64,000 nucleotides of DNA from Gloeophyllum trabeum ATCC 11539 (GCF_000344685.1 NW_006920420.1:471939-535938); one strand, 5' to 3'; numbered from the stretch's first letter, positions 1 through 11,838 are shown. Notes: a model not told the origin generated them from the sequence alone. Numbers and translations are program-made.

Positions 1-143
1 TCCTTTGCACCGTCTCTTCCCCAAATTACACCTGGAGACAATGGCTGGCAACATTCCATTGGACATTGGCGAGTGGTTTATCTGGGCATGGGTAATGCAA
101 AGTTGCGAAAGCAGTCAAAAACCAAAGACTTACTCTGCAAATA

Positions 144-782
144 CAGTGATTCACCACCACTTGGGACACCACCACCAGATGGGACACTCCCTAGTGAAGT
201 ATCTCATTTCTACACTATCTATCATAGAACATTTTGTGAAGCATTATATACACATGCCCCATGTCCTCATCAAGTTTGAAGGGGACAGGTTGAGTACAAG
301 AACGGCAATAAAATGTGCAAGCCATCGTGGTGGCGGGTTTGGACTCTCCAACTTTATCCGGCCCTTTGGTAGTGCTTATTTACTGATAGGGAGGTGCCTA
401 CCATGTCCCATCACATATACTATGGTCTAGCATACCTAATGATAATATCCAGAGAACTCACCATCACGGTCAGTAGACTGCACATCACCCATGGTGTCAA
501 GCAAGTAACAGTATGTCCCATCGGGATTACCCGACACTACAGATTTGTTACTCGCGTACTAGGCGTGGGAGTGTCCCAAGTGGTCGTTTCTGCGCCATGT
601 AGGCTGACCCATGTATCACACCTCGTATGTCATGACAACTGGCCCTCTCGACCTAATAAATTTATATGAGGGCCATAACATAGTGTTGAACATATGTACC
701 AGCTTAGTTTGCATGGGAGGGTTGCAGAAAGGAGATTAAAAAGACAAATGTATGTGCTGTCCCAAGTGGTGGTGAATCACTG
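144..782. mobile_element. Tc1/mariner-like non-autonomous element (MITE)
   Basis: A 639-bp segment has near-perfect inverted ends: 25 bp starting CAGTGATTCACC at 144-168 and its reverse complement at 758-782. It is flanked on both sides by TA (142-143 and 783-784), the target duplication expected of Tc1/mariner elements. The motif TGGGACA/TGTCCCA recurs near both ends and inside (about 163, 178, 411, 512, 571, 757), like subterminal transposase sites. The short ORFs inside resemble no transposase, so it would depend on a transposase encoded elsewhere. The superfamily is inferred from the TA duplication and the inverted ends. Confidence 0.75.
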
Positions 783-866
783 TATGTGGAAAACAGGGGC
801 CCAGATAATTCCAAGGGACTATCCCGAGTCCAAACTGTAGGCATGCAGGTGGAACATAATGGATCT

Positions 867-1114
867 CACGGCGGGCAAAGCAGGTGTCCTTTTTCCGGAC
901 GGCAGGAAAAAGGACACTATGTCCTTTCACGGCGACCATCAGTGGGTCAGGAAGTAAATCTGTCACGATTGCGTCATGGTCGTGACAATGGGTCATGCAG
1001 TCTGCATTTATAATATGAAAAACCCTTGGACGCTCAGTTTTACAAAGCGAAGCATGCCATATGACCCGATAGGTGACTTTCCGTCCATATTCGGACCTTA
1101 GGCTCCCATCCGAG
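867..1114 (+). repeat. Left arm of the fold-back element
   Basis: This 248-bp arm pairs with 1668-1915. It starts CACGGCGGGCAAAG and contains two internal hairpins and repeated AAGGACAC/GTGTCCTT words. Confidence 0.8.
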
Positions 1115-1667
1115 CCGTAACATCACACTTCGGCAGCTACCGTCTCGGACCTCCAGCAGCGTCTACTTAGGTGGCACTGGGCGGAGTACTGTACTTGCAT
1201 GGTTTTTGTATCCATCAGCAAGCAAGGTGGAATGTACTCTCATATCTCCATGCTCAACACTGTAGAGCCTGCCAGAGTTGAAGTTTGTGAATATCAGATG
1301 AGATTTGAGACCTGGTAGCTACGAAGTTGCTTGCTATGCGATCTGGACGCACACCATGAATCGTCTCGGACGGTTCTCAAATACAATGGAACAGCAAGCC
1401 GAATAAGCGAGCCGCATACAGGCGTGCTTTGGTGATCTCGACTATACGATGCTGAGGCAGATATGTCGGAGCAGTACTAGTCGTTTGACCGGCAAAATCA
1501 AGGATGCATCGGCCATGAATAGTCCGCTGGCGAAGGCTTGCACATATCTCCTACCGGATGGCACCACTGCTGCAGTATCAGATGATGAGACGGACTTGTA
1601 CTTGAAGTTGCTCAAGCAGACCCAGTAATGGGTGACTTGCTTGTAACAGTCACATTACTCTCGGAGT

Positions 1668-1915
1668 CTCGGGTGGGAGCCTAAGGTCCGAATATGGACG
1701 GAAAGTCACCTATCGGGTCATATGGCATGCTTTGCTTTGTAAAACTGAGCGTCCGAGGGTTTTTCATATTATAAATGCAGACTGCGTGACCCATTGTCAC
1801 GACCATGACGCAATCGTGACAGATTTACTTCCTGACCCACTGATGGTCGCCGTGAAAGGACATAGTGTCCTTTTTCCTGCCGTCCGGAAAAAGGACACCT
1901 GCTTTGCCCGCCGTG
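1668..1915 (-). repeat. Right arm of the fold-back element
   Basis: This arm is the reverse complement of 867-1114 and ends CTTTGCCCGCCGTG. The short ORF at 1732-1929 runs along the arm and is a by-product of the repeat, not a gene. Confidence 0.8.
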
Positions 1916-2502
1916 TCTATTCAATATAATTTGGATAAGCTAGCGCATGCTCATATGAGAGACCTTAGCCGAGAGCAGACACTGTAAAACTCCTGGCACA
2001 CATACTGTATGATATCTGAATTTCCCATTCGGACTGTTGCCCTCACGTCAGGCGATTCTCTTGCCACCGCAGCTGGCAGCCTAAGTGTTGCACCTGTAGT
2101 GTCCTCACCTCACATTAATCTACTTGCAACAGACTCGGCGTCCGAGTAAGAATCTGCCCCGACAGATCTAACGATGCATCCTAAATTTTGTAATGGAGAA
2201 ATAGTATTTCACCTTTAGTACCATTAGAACTGGGAATATCGTAAATATGTCGGAGTTCAAGTCTAGTAGTATAACCACGATACCACAAACTCGGCCGGGA
2301 TAAGCAGACTCTAAGATGTAAGATAGATAACAGGCAAGGACTAGAAGAGTGCAAACTTGAAGGCAGCTTCGATTTGACGGAGTGAATGAACTATCGACGA
2401 CGTGTGGCTTCGATCTGTGGCTTTATTTGGGAAAGATCCGATTGCAAACAACCAATTGCAAAGTACGCGGCCTCTGCTTACATAACGCAATTTTCCCTCT
2501 GC
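1916..2502. other. Spacer between the fold-back element and MTO1
   Basis: No gene was recognised. The last 120 bp could be the MTO1 5' leader: an in-frame upstream ATG exists at 2386 but would put a non-presequence-like stretch ahead of the amphipathic N-terminus chosen for MTO1. Confidence 0.4.
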
Positions 2503-5393
2503 ATGCTCAGTTGGGCAGCCCGAAATATTGGCGGGGCTAGGCGCACAGCGAGAAGGTTATACGCAATTACTGCAGCACCGGACCATTACGATGGCAAGTT
2601 CAAGTCATGGTTTATGAGTTACACCGGGTAACACCAAAATAGTGTGTATCATAGGTGCAGGACATGCCGGCTGCGAGGCCGCCACAGGCGCTGCTCGGAC
2701 AGGAGCAAGGACGCTTCTTTTGACCCAACGCCTGGACACAATCGGCGAACTGTCATGTAATCCATCCATAGGAGGCGTGGGGAAGGGTACCCTCGTCCGA
2801 GAGGTGGATGCCTTAGACGGCGTTATGGGGAGGGTAGCAGGTGAGATTCGGTGTGTTCAAGTCCCGGATGCCTGACATTTAGAACGCACTGTAGACAAAG
2901 CAGGGATACAGTTTCAAATTCTGAACAGGTCGAAAGGTCCCGCTGTCTGGGTAAGGAGTAAGAGGCTCACTTCCGACACGATGCTCATTCTTTTTCAGGG
3001 CCCTCGAGCTCAAATAGACAGGAAGTTATACAAGAAACATATGCAGGATACCATACTTCATTACCCTAACCTAGACGTCTGCGCTGGCAGCGTATTCGAT
3101 CTTGTCTTCGGCGAGGGTGACCCAAATAACAGTCTATGGGGTAATATCAAGGGCGTAAAGCTCGGTATGAATCCTTCATGAAGCCTTGTCCAATAACATG
3201 AAATTGTATTCCTGACCGCCTTTGCAGATAGTGGGGAGGTCATAAATTGTTCCCAGGTTGTCATATGCACCGGAACTTTCCTCTCCGGCGAAATCCACCT
3301 TGGTTGGTCTTTTTGTGTTACCGTGGCACTGGTAGTTCATGCTTTGTCCCATCCCCAGGTCTGAAACGCTTTCCTGCGGGCCGTATGGGCGAATCCCCCT
3401 CCATTGGGCTCTCAGGATCCCTTCGTTCCGCAGGTTTCAAACTCGGACGTCTGCAAACGGGTACCCCGGCGCGCTTGGATAAAGGATCCATTGATTTCAG
3501 CAATATGATCCGGCAAGACGGTGACGCTTCACCCTTGCCGTTCAGCTACATGAACCGGACCGTGGATAATGCAGTGAGTCTTACAGGGTGAACACGTTTT
3601 CCCGTGAGACGCTGACGACGAGTTGCATAGGATAACCAAGTAGCCTGTTTTCAGACATTTACTACGCCGACTACACACCAGATCGTTAGGGATAATATGC
3701 ATCTCAGCGTCCATATCCAAGAGACCAAGAAAGGTTGGTCCGTCGGCTCTGTCGTACTCGTCACGTTCTGACAGTGTCTCCAGGTCCGCGGTATTGTCCA
3801 TCCCTAGAAGCTAAAATCATGCGATTTGGACATAAAGATCGCCACGTTGTCTGGCTTGAGCCCGAAGGTTACGAATCCGGTGGGTCCCTGCGGCTGCAGT
3901 CAACTTCCACCTTGCAATTGTTGCGTGAAACGCGTTGACACGTGGTCCATGCAGATTTGATCTACCCTAACGGATTATCGAACAGTCTCCCTGAGGATGT
4001 GCAAGAGCTCATGTACCGCTCCGTCCCTGGCTTGGAGAACGTGAAAATCGTGAAACCTGCATACGGTGTGGAGTATGACCACGTTGATCCGAGGGAGCTG
4101 GGACGTAAGTTTGTTTAGCCTCTCCCACCATTCTACCCATTCAAAGGTTTTCGTATTCATCAGCCACGCTGGAGACGAAACGGATTAAAGGCCTGTTCCT
4201 TGCGGGTCAGATTAACGGTAACGTTCTATCATCTCGATCCTACAGAGTTCCCGCTCACGAGATCATGCTCAGGCACGACAGGATACGAGGAAGCAGCCGC
4301 ACAGGGTACACTGGCAGGGATCAACGCCGGTCTGGCTGCTCTCCAACGACCCCCGCTCGTCCTGACTCGCGCTGACGGCTACCTTGGTGTGATGGTCGAC
4401 GACTTGATTGTCAAGGGCGCTGAGGAGCCTTGTACGTGCTTCTTATAATCGGGAAGTCAGACAGGACTGACGCTGCTGGGCAGATCGGATGTTTACCTCT
4501 AGGTCGGAGTATCGCATGACGATTCGGAGTGATAATGCTGATACTCGGCTTACTGAGAAAGGTACGTATATTTGGCCTGTGGGCCTGTAAAAGCTCACTT
4601 AATGAGCTTACCAACTTCTCCCAGCGAGGACCGTCGGCGTTATCTCAGATGCCCGCTGGGACCGGTTCAACCAAGTACGAGGGGATCTGGAACGCGTCGT
4701 GCAGAAGCTGAAGTCAGTCACTATGAGTCCTCATGTACGTCGCCCGCACACGTCGTCGCCTGGAACTCCTGCTGAGCTGATGCATTTCTAGAGTTGGGCA
4801 GCGTACGGAATTGAATCGAAGAGAGACGGCGTTTCTCGGAGGTGAGACCGAGGTGTGCTGCTTTCTCGTATTGCGGTGTACTGATGACCTGCAGCGCCTA
4901 CGAGCTGCTGTCAAGCCCCCTGGTTGATACCAGGAAGCTCAAGGCGGTAATTCCGGAGCTGCAGGACGTGGACCCGGAAGTCCTTAGCCGCATCGATATC
5001 GACGGTAATCTTGTTGTTTCCTCTCTGTTGGATGGTGCATGCTCACACTATTGCGCAGGTTGCTACGGCCCCTTCCTCGCTCGCCAGGAAGCCGACCTAC
5101 GGGCGTTCATGGAAGACGAGACGCTCGTGCTCGATCCGTGGATGGACTACAGTGGAATCGAGGGGCTGAGCTCGGAGGTGAAGGAGAGGCTCGCGAGGGT
5201 GCGGCCGACAAGTATCGTGGGTGGCCCATTATGATGCTTCTGTAGATGGTGTGTGCTGATGCGCGGTATGCAGGGCGCGGCGAAGAGGATGGAGGGGATG
5301 ACACCGACGTCGGTGGTGGCGTTGCTAAAGTATGCGAAGAGGACGCATGGAAGAGCCGGACGTGGTTTGGACGGGCAGCAGTTGGCTGTCTGA
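2503..5393 (+). CDS. MTO1: Mitochondrial tRNA 5-carboxymethylaminomethyluridine synthase subunit MTO1 (GidA/MnmG family)
   Basis: FAD-dependent enzyme that, with MSS1, installs the cmnm5 group on wobble uridine-34 of mitochondrial tRNAs. Splicing gives 17 exons: 2503-2593, 2643-2840, 2895-2950, 2999-3164, 3228-3302, 3359-3573, 3631-3733, 3775-3879, 3955-4104, 4164-4217, 4273-4431, 4484-4561, 4625-4734, 4792-4841, 4895-5004, 5059-5216 and 5274-5393. They total 1998 nt, or 665 aa, with every junction in frame. An Arg/Ala-rich presequence ([18 protein letters not shown]) precedes the Rossmann motif [11 protein letters not shown]. Family signatures seen are [48 protein letters not shown] and FTSRSEYR. 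The C-terminal helical MnmE/tRNA-binding region is present. Intron 1 is GC-AG. The start at 2503 was chosen for the presequence. Length matches fungal MTO1, so it looks intact. Confidence 0.95.
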
Positions 5394-5415
5394 GGTTGAG
5401 GTTGAGGTTGAGGTT
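5391..5415 (+). repeat. TGAGGT hexanucleotide microsatellite containing the MTO1 stop codon
   Basis: Four tandem TGAGGT units begin at the stop codon itself, so TGA recurs in frame every six bases. Confidence 0.8.
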
Positions 5416-5759
5416 GCTGCTGCATTTATCTTTGTCTAATATGTCCTGCTTTTCTACTGTAATACCTCAGTCGCAATGCTACTCACTGCTCGCCATTCGT
5501 CCTTTCAGTCAGAGTCAGGTTGAGCAGCCACGGGTCCGATGAGTCCCCCCGTGGACTCGCGCCACGTGGTGCAGGTCCGCGGATCCGATCCGACACTGAG
5601 TCGGACGGGTCAAATTGAAGTCCCCATTTCTCCCTGCCTCCTCCACCATCTCTGCGCACAACGCTCTAGGCAACAACTGTCCCTCGGGGCGACGTCCCGG
5701 TTCTTCTGTGCTACTTTAATTTGCCAACGAATATCTGACTAGTGCGTACGGGACTTACA
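5394..5759. other. MTO1-DPH3 intergenic region
   Basis: The 366 bp between two same-strand genes hold the MTO1 3' UTR (starting in the hexamer repeat) and presumably the DPH3 promoter. No ORF of note and no clear TATA box were found. Confidence 0.5.
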
Positions 5760-6172
5760 ATGGGCGCGTACTACGACGAGATCGAAATCGAGGACATGGC
5801 CTGGGACGAGGCGAAGGGCGTGTACCACTACCCGTGCCCGTGCGGGGACCGGTTCGAGATATCGCGCCAGCAGCTCAGGGACTATGAGGATATTGCGACG
5901 TGTCCGAGTTGCAGTCTTATCATACGAGTGATTTATGATCCGGTGCGTGCTCTTTTCCCTCCTCCCCTTCCTTAGTGCAGTGGGCTGATTCTTGGTGGTT
6001 GGGGATTTAGCTGGATTTTCAGGATGATGACGACGAGGATCAGGGGAGCGGGGAGGGGGAGGTGAAGGAGAGTGAGGAGAGCGGGAGTGAGAGTGGGGAT
6101 GAGCAGTTCGAGGATGCGCTCGAGAAGCTCGAGATTTCGGAGGGTCCGCAGGTTATTGCTGCTGCTGCGTGA
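5760..6172 (+). CDS. DPH3: Diphthamide biosynthesis protein 3 (CSL zinc finger, KTI11)
   Basis: Small iron/zinc-binding electron-transfer partner of DPH1-DPH2 in the first step of diphthamide formation on eEF2. It is also linked to Elongator in tRNA wobble modification, and so relates functionally to its neighbour MTO1. Exons 5760-5942 and 6011-6172 give 114 aa. The N-terminus YDEIEIEDM and the four CSL-finger cysteines (CPCG near residue 26 and CPSCSL near residue 51) are intact. The tail is acidic (DDDDEDQG onward), longer than yeast KTI11 (82 aa). The intron acceptor could be at 6010 or 6022, both in frame, changing four residues. The start at 5760 gives the expected [12 protein letters not shown]; a GTG at 5742 was ignored. 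Confidence 0.95.
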
Positions 6173-7641
6173 ATGCGTACGCAACCCGAGAAGCAGGGAG
6201 GGTTGATTGTGGTGCAACAAATGTATGTCACAATTGTATCGATATGTCTGTTCGTCTGGTTTAATTTTTGGAATGTTATAATGCTCGTTCAGTCTCGAAG
6301 CACTTCCCCAAATGCATGAGCCTGCAGAGCACTCGATGTCTGCTAGAGGTCTTGCAAGCTTGCGCGGCAAGCGCCGCGTCTTGGTCGGCGTCGCGGAGGA
6401 AGGACCTCCTGGTATCGCTACTCATATCGAGTTCCGTCCAGGACGCTGAAACCCGGAAGCCGGCTTCCGATGCGCATCACTCCTTCATTTATAAGTGGAC
6501 AGAAGGGTGCGGGCCAATTGCCTTGCCGAAAGGGATTGCTGTCGGGTTGGGTTGTGGCTTTGAAGAGACTGGACGTTATCATCTCGAGTCATCGTGGAGG
6601 AACATACAGATGATGGCAGGTATCCAATATTTCGTGCAATACCCTTACTCTTGTACATGTCGAGTGTAACAAGAGTCGAGTCATGCAGCATCCCCGAGGT
6701 CGGCCTTACGTGCCTGGCGCCGCGTCGGGCATGATGATATATGGAAGTAGCGCTTCCAGTTCGCCATTGGACCCGATGCGCTTCCCGCTATGCCCTAGAA
6801 GAGTTGATCGCCGCCGTGTGAGACTGAGCGCTACATAGTTCAATGAACGACCTTGCGTAACAGAGCAGCACTTAGGAGGCTGGTCTGCAGTGCACAAGCC
6901 GCTGTAAACGAGGGCTGCTTCTTCGTCGCGGTGGAGGTCGAGGTATACAAAAGGTAACTCCCAGGCTGGAGACGAATATGGCGCTTGTATTCAGGGGCAA
7001 AGCAAACGCTCTTTATAGCAGCCTCCCAGGCTGACACGCGTTGTACGTAGCAACCTGAACGCGGGGAAGACGAAGAATTCGATATCAAACTTGCCTTTGG
7101 ACCACTATCATCTCGCTCACTGCGCTCAGCAGCATATACCAGCCTCTCGAGCTCTGTCGCTGGCGCACCACGCTCATTATTTTCTGAAACAATTCCGTCT
7201 CAGACGTTCATTTACGGAGGCCCCTATATTCGGCGCCGTAGAACGTGCGCCCAACGCGGATCGAACTCCCACACGGAAGCATAACGTACAGTGCTAGCCC
7301 GAAATAGGACAAGGTACGTGACCGTTCGATTTAGCGGTGGTTGATGCGCGGCGGGCCCTTCGTCCTCTTCCCGGGCGTCCCTCCTGCCTCAGGCTTGCCT
7401 CGTTGTCGCTTTCTTGCTGCCCCTTCGCAAGGGCACGAGGCCGTCGTTCAGTACACACGAGGCAGCAGCGCCCCTCTGCTGAGTATCCGGTGTGCCTAGG
7501 ACAAGCCGTCGGCCGAGCGTGTTTATCGCGCGCAGAGGACCATCCACAAAAAAGACATATCAGTAACGCGTGCTACGTCTTATCTGAGGACTTGGACTTG
7601 GACTCTTAACTTACGTTGAATCTGTCGTTTGTGCATGACTG
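6173..7641. other. Gene-poor interval, 1.5 kb
   Basis: No protein family was recognised in any frame. Several 60-130 codon ORFs exist on both strands but lack homology or splice-consistent partners. A tRNA-like T-loop sequence near 7255-7275 (minus strand) does not form a cloverleaf. The last few hundred bases precede the membrane-protein gene and probably hold its promoter. Confidence 0.5.
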
Positions 7642-10600
7642 ATGTCACGACAGCACCATAATCCACCCACCGACCCGCCCTCGTCGTCCCAGGGCGACTC
7701 CCCGACCGATCGGCGGCCAGGGGGTGAAACAAACACGTCGGGCGAAGGAGACTCGCCTAGGGACGCGTCTTCCAAACCGACCCCCATTTCGCGGGAAGCG
7801 ACCAATAGCACATCCGAGCGGGAGGAGGGCTACCCCTCCTGGCTGCCCAAGCGCCCCCCGCCCCCAGCTCCCGCCTCCACCTTCACGTCGGTCGGGATGC
7901 CTACACCGGTGAGCGAGTACCCCGGCCGCGGCGCGACCCCCGACCCCTTCGCCTACGTAGGTGGGCGCAAGGCGACCCCACGCTCCGTGCGGATTATCAG
8001 TATGGCCTCCCAGGCTGAGAAGGATCCCTACGCCCGTCGCGAGCCGACGGACCAGACGAGGGTGAGCGGCGCCCACCAGCACGCGCGGGTCTGGTCGCGC
8101 GCGACCTCTGGCGGCTTGTCCACCACGCTCTTCTCCGCTGGCAGCCCTTTCCCCCTGCATGTGCCCCGGCCTCGGTTCCGGGCGAATGGTCTCCATCTAG
8201 AGCTCCTGCGAAACCCTTCCTGGCGATCCCGTCTCCATTTTTATCTTTGGCCGTTCTTCATCTTCTACGACATCCCTTTGCAAACGTTTTTCGACTTCAA
8301 TGCTGTATTTATATTGATTCAGTGAGTGTTCCGCGGTGCGGGACCCCCTGTGTGCTGACCCTGCACTCTAGAGTTGCTAAGTTTCCGGATCCCCTTGCTC
8401 CCGGAGTTCCTGGTTCAGGACGGAATTGGGCCCTAGGCGTGGCCGCCTACATTGCATGCTGGTTTGCATGGATCTTCTTTGTATTTCTAATTTATCAGCT
8501 CATATACTCCTTTTACCGACGGTGGCGAGTTAGTGAGTGCATCTTGGCTAGTATAACGGAATCGCAATTAACCTCTTCCTTAGAACGCCCCCTAATGCTT
8601 CCGTTATACATGTCCTCACCCGCATTCAACTTCGTCTGTATGACCTCTTACAGTAATTTCTCCTTCTTCCAGCACCTCCGTTCTAGCGCTTTCAAGGAAG
8701 AGTCGAACGGCTCGCTCCGGGACGGCCTCGCGGAGACATTCTACTACTACTCACAAAATCTGCCCACCGTCGCCCTGCTCCTGCCGCGTGCCGGCCTTTC
8801 TTTAGCTCTTCTGCTGACGTTTTGGACTCCAAACCCCGACTATGCAGCGCTCGGCACGAGTCCGCGGGACGGGACCTTTTTCGATCCTGACGGGACGTTG
8901 ACAGGATACGCCAAGGGCGTCCTGATCGCGAATGCTGCCTGGACAGCGTGGAGAGTCCTCGTATTGATGACTAGTTGGTGAGTTCCTGATCTGCTTGGGG
9001 AGCTATAATTGGTTCTTGATGCTGATATGCTGTGTCGTAGGCTCGGCCTTTGGGCACTCAGCGGCCAGCTGTTCGCGGGGCTCTGCGGGCCGCGGTACCG
9101 CTGGGAGGAGGACGACGCGGAGAAGACGATGTCGGTGATCAGCGACGGCGCGTCGGACGGCGACGCGCTGCCGTGGAGCTGGCGCGAGTGCACGCGGCTG
9201 CGCGTGCAGGAGGCGTACGAGTTCTGCCTGACGACGCGCCCGCCGCGCCGTGCGGTGCACGGGGGCGAGAAGAAGGAGGTGTCGGACGTGACTGTGCCCG
9301 AGTCAGCGCGGTATGAGGGCATGGAGCAGATTATGGCGGCGATTGGCCTCCCGACGGGCGGGGCGCAGCCGTACCCGCCGAAGAGGGGCGTGCTGTCGCA
9401 GGATCTATTTGAGAGCCCGCAGGAGGTGGTAGCGGAGAAGGGGCGGGAGGAGGTGGGACAGGAGGAAGAGGAGCCGGTGCCTGTACCTGCGCCGAGTGTG
9501 GGCAAGGGGAAGGGGCGGGCGGTGTTTCCAGGCGATGAGGCGCCGTTTGCGAAGGTGCCGTATGCGTTTACGGGGCATAAGGCGCAGATATCGTCGACTT
9601 CGGTCCCGCATGATATTCCGTTCCCGCCGTCGCCTGTTCCTCCGGAAGAGAAGTCGGAGACGGAAGAGCATACCGAGGAGGAAGAGGAAGAGGAGGAAGA
9701 AGGAGAAGAAGGAGAAGGGGAGGCGGAAGAGAGCCGCGTGGAGAGCGAGCAGACGTCTTCGCCGCGAGCAAGAAGTTCGGCGTCCATGTCGAGTCTTGGC
9801 CGGCCGGTCAACTCGAGATATCCCTTCCAGTTCCGCCGGCCTACGAGAGGGCACAGTATCTCTACTGCATCGCACAGCACTCCCCACACTCGCTCGACGA
9901 ACTCGCGGTCCACTCCGTCGACCGACAATTCGAACTCCAGACACTCACGGGCGACGCAGTCTACTGGGAACAGGTCGTCGACGGATGATAACTCACCTCG
10001 TTCGTATCTCGGTAGCTCTCCCAGCGTCAGCGGGATTCCTCGACCTCCACGAAATCCTGCTGCTGGGCGCAGACGAGCAGGGACTGTCCCTTCGCTGCCC
10101 TCCTCTCCTTCGCCTGTGGTATTTTCCGAACTGGCTGGCGGTCCTCGCGGATCGAGATTCAGGACGGAAAGTGACGATACCGCTGCATCGCCGTCGTTCA
10201 TCCAGGATCCTCCGTATGTTATGTCGGAGGCGTACGAGACCGGCAGCGAAGACGAGTCACCCGAGTCCAGTGGCATGATGGAGCAGCCTGAGGCTGAGGG
10301 CAGCCAGGAGGCGGCTGAGATAGGGGACAGCGTGGCGCTGCTGACGAGCGACGCCGGTCCGACGTTGAGCCCCCGAGCGTCGCTGGCGCATATACGAAGC
10401 CATGGCAGTGGTGTCTCTCTCGGCCGGAGACGCAATGGGTCGAGGAGCGGGAGCGGTAGTCGGAGCAGGACGAACTCGTCCCACGCATCTGCTAGGAGTC
10501 GTGCGCATAGCTTGATACAGAGTATCAGCGCCGCCAGCCGCAGCTCGCTAGAGTTGGTCTCCAGTGGGCTGCGGAGTCGGACGAGTTCCATGGCAAGGCT

Positions 10601-11195
10601 GGAAGATAGCCCCGGGTCGTCGGATAGGAGTCGCAGCGTGAGCGATGCGGTCCGTTCAGAGATGAGCGGGAGTGGAAGCGGCAGTGCGAGCGATGCGCTG
10701 AGCAGTCCTGAAAACCATACGTTCGGGCATCCTCTAAGAGAACATTGGAGAGAGACCGAAGGCGACGACTCGCGTCTGGAGGAAGAGGAGGAGGAAGATC
10801 TCACGGGGACTTCGATCTTTGAGACGCCGGCGGCATCGACGCCGCCAGAATTGGGACCGCGGCTAAGGGGATCACCATCGGCGTCCAGCGCAGTGCCCAG
10901 CTCACGAATATCGGAGAGGACGGTGCACCTTGACCCTCCTGGCCAAGCAATCCCTGGTGCGCGTCCTGGCACGACGAGGCCTCGTGTGCGCAGCGCGACT
11001 CAGCCGAGTAGGGAAAGTGAGAGCCCACCGGATATCAGCACTGCTGCGCCTTCCTTCATCACTGCTCCCCCAAGCATGTCAAGGACGTCGGAGTCGACCA
11101 TGCAGGTCTCCAGGACGCCCGAAAGCCAGTGGGCCGGACATGTTGACCACTTCTTGGGTGCTGAAGGTAGGAGAGAGTACTGGGGTCCCAATTGA
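7642..11195 (+). CDS. Multi-pass membrane protein with long Ser/Glu-rich disordered C-terminal tail, uncharacterised
   Basis: Four exons (7642-8321, 8372-8532, 8584-8977, 9041-11195) splice in frame to 1129 aa. Residues 1-150 are Pro/Ser-rich and hydrophilic. Hydrophobic segments follow: LWPFFIFYDIPLQTFF, a long one around WALGVAAYIACWFAWIFF, one around ALLLPRAGLSLALLL, and a pair flanking TAWRVLVLMTSWLGLWAL. The remaining 700 residues have no predicted fold: an acidic run of about 15 Glu near nt 9660-9730 and many SRS/SGSGSRS stretches, which would suit phosphorylation. Topology suggests a short membrane core with N- and C-terminal tails on the same side. I do not recognise the family; a fungal-specific membrane scaffold is one possibility. 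The long antisense ORF at 8840-10972 is a codon-bias shadow of exons 3 and 4. Confidence 0.8.
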
Positions 11196-11838
11196 GCAAC
11201 GGCCAGGTTCTTCTTTCAGATGGACAATGAGTTTTCTGCATTTTTTATTCGACCGCCATCCACATTGTTATTTTATTGCACATCGCCTATCTTCATTCAA
11301 CCACCATCCTCCTGCCGTCCCCCGCCACATACTTCCCGTTTCCCCTCTCCGCTCCTAATCCTTGTTTGTTGTAAACCCGCTTCCTTGTCATCTCCCTAAC
11401 GTCGCGCTAACACCTTCATCACTTAACGAGCTACCTAATGACTGATCGCAGTGCTTTTCTTTTACCAGTCGTCAGTAATCAGACATAGAATTTTGATGGA
11501 GTTTTCAGACTGCTTGCCGCAACGCCTGAGGCCCTGAGCTCGCTGTGAATGGATGACAAAATTAGCACATGCCGGTTTCAAATGTCTCGACGCTGTACAC
11601 TCTCCCTCTTCCCTCCCTCCGTTTGGCCCGTTACATACTGGTCACGTCCGTAGCGGTGAAAGCTCACTTAAGTAGCCGGACGACGTTCAGATCGGACCCA
11701 GTCTGCCCCGAGAAATCTACGTATGACGCCTGCAGCGGTGCTCCGGGAACGATAAACGAAACTCGCATGTCTTGTGTGTAATGAGCAAGTCGCGTTGCAA
11801 ACCATTCGATTTAGGGCTATCTACTACCGTGTTCAACG
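11196..11838. other. Intergenic region upstream of FAB1
   Basis: The 643 bp hold the membrane-protein 3' UTR and the FAB1 leader. I looked for an upstream FYVE-encoding exon (paired CxxC motifs) in all frames and saw none. Confidence 0.5.

Larger units (their letters stand above)
867..1915. mobile_element. Fold-back DNA element with 248-bp terminal inverted repeats (CACTA-like)
   Basis: Arms at 867-1114 and 1668-1915 are reverse complements with only scattered mismatches, enclosing about 550 bp without a convincing ORF. The ends read CACGG...CCGTG and the 3-bp word TCT lies directly outside both ends. A CACNG terminus with a 3-bp duplication fits EnSpm/CACTA elements, but this is inference from ends alone. 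Each arm contains smaller hairpins: a 13-bp stem at 884-917 (gtgtcctttttcc and its complement) and a 7-bp stem around gtcacga/tcgtgac near 960-985. No transposase is encoded. Confidence 0.7.

Noticed and set aside
1732..1929. Short ORFs duplicated at 736-996 and 1732-1929
   Set aside because: The similarity arises because both lie on the inverted arms of the fold-back element; no transposase motif.
7230..7310. Possible minus-strand tRNA around a TTCGATC loop and a TTGGGCGCA end
   Set aside because: The T-stem does not pair (GGGAG against CGCGT) and no matching acceptor 5' strand or anticodon arm could be placed; at most a degraded tRNA remnant.
8635..8680. A short intron within exon 3 of the membrane-protein gene
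   Set aside because: GT and AG are present, but reading through keeps the frame, and total exon length closes only without it.
8840..10972. A 710-codon minus-strand ORF
   Set aside because: It is exactly antisense to the GC-rich exons of the membrane-protein gene, is low complexity, and has no family resemblance; a codon-bias shadow.
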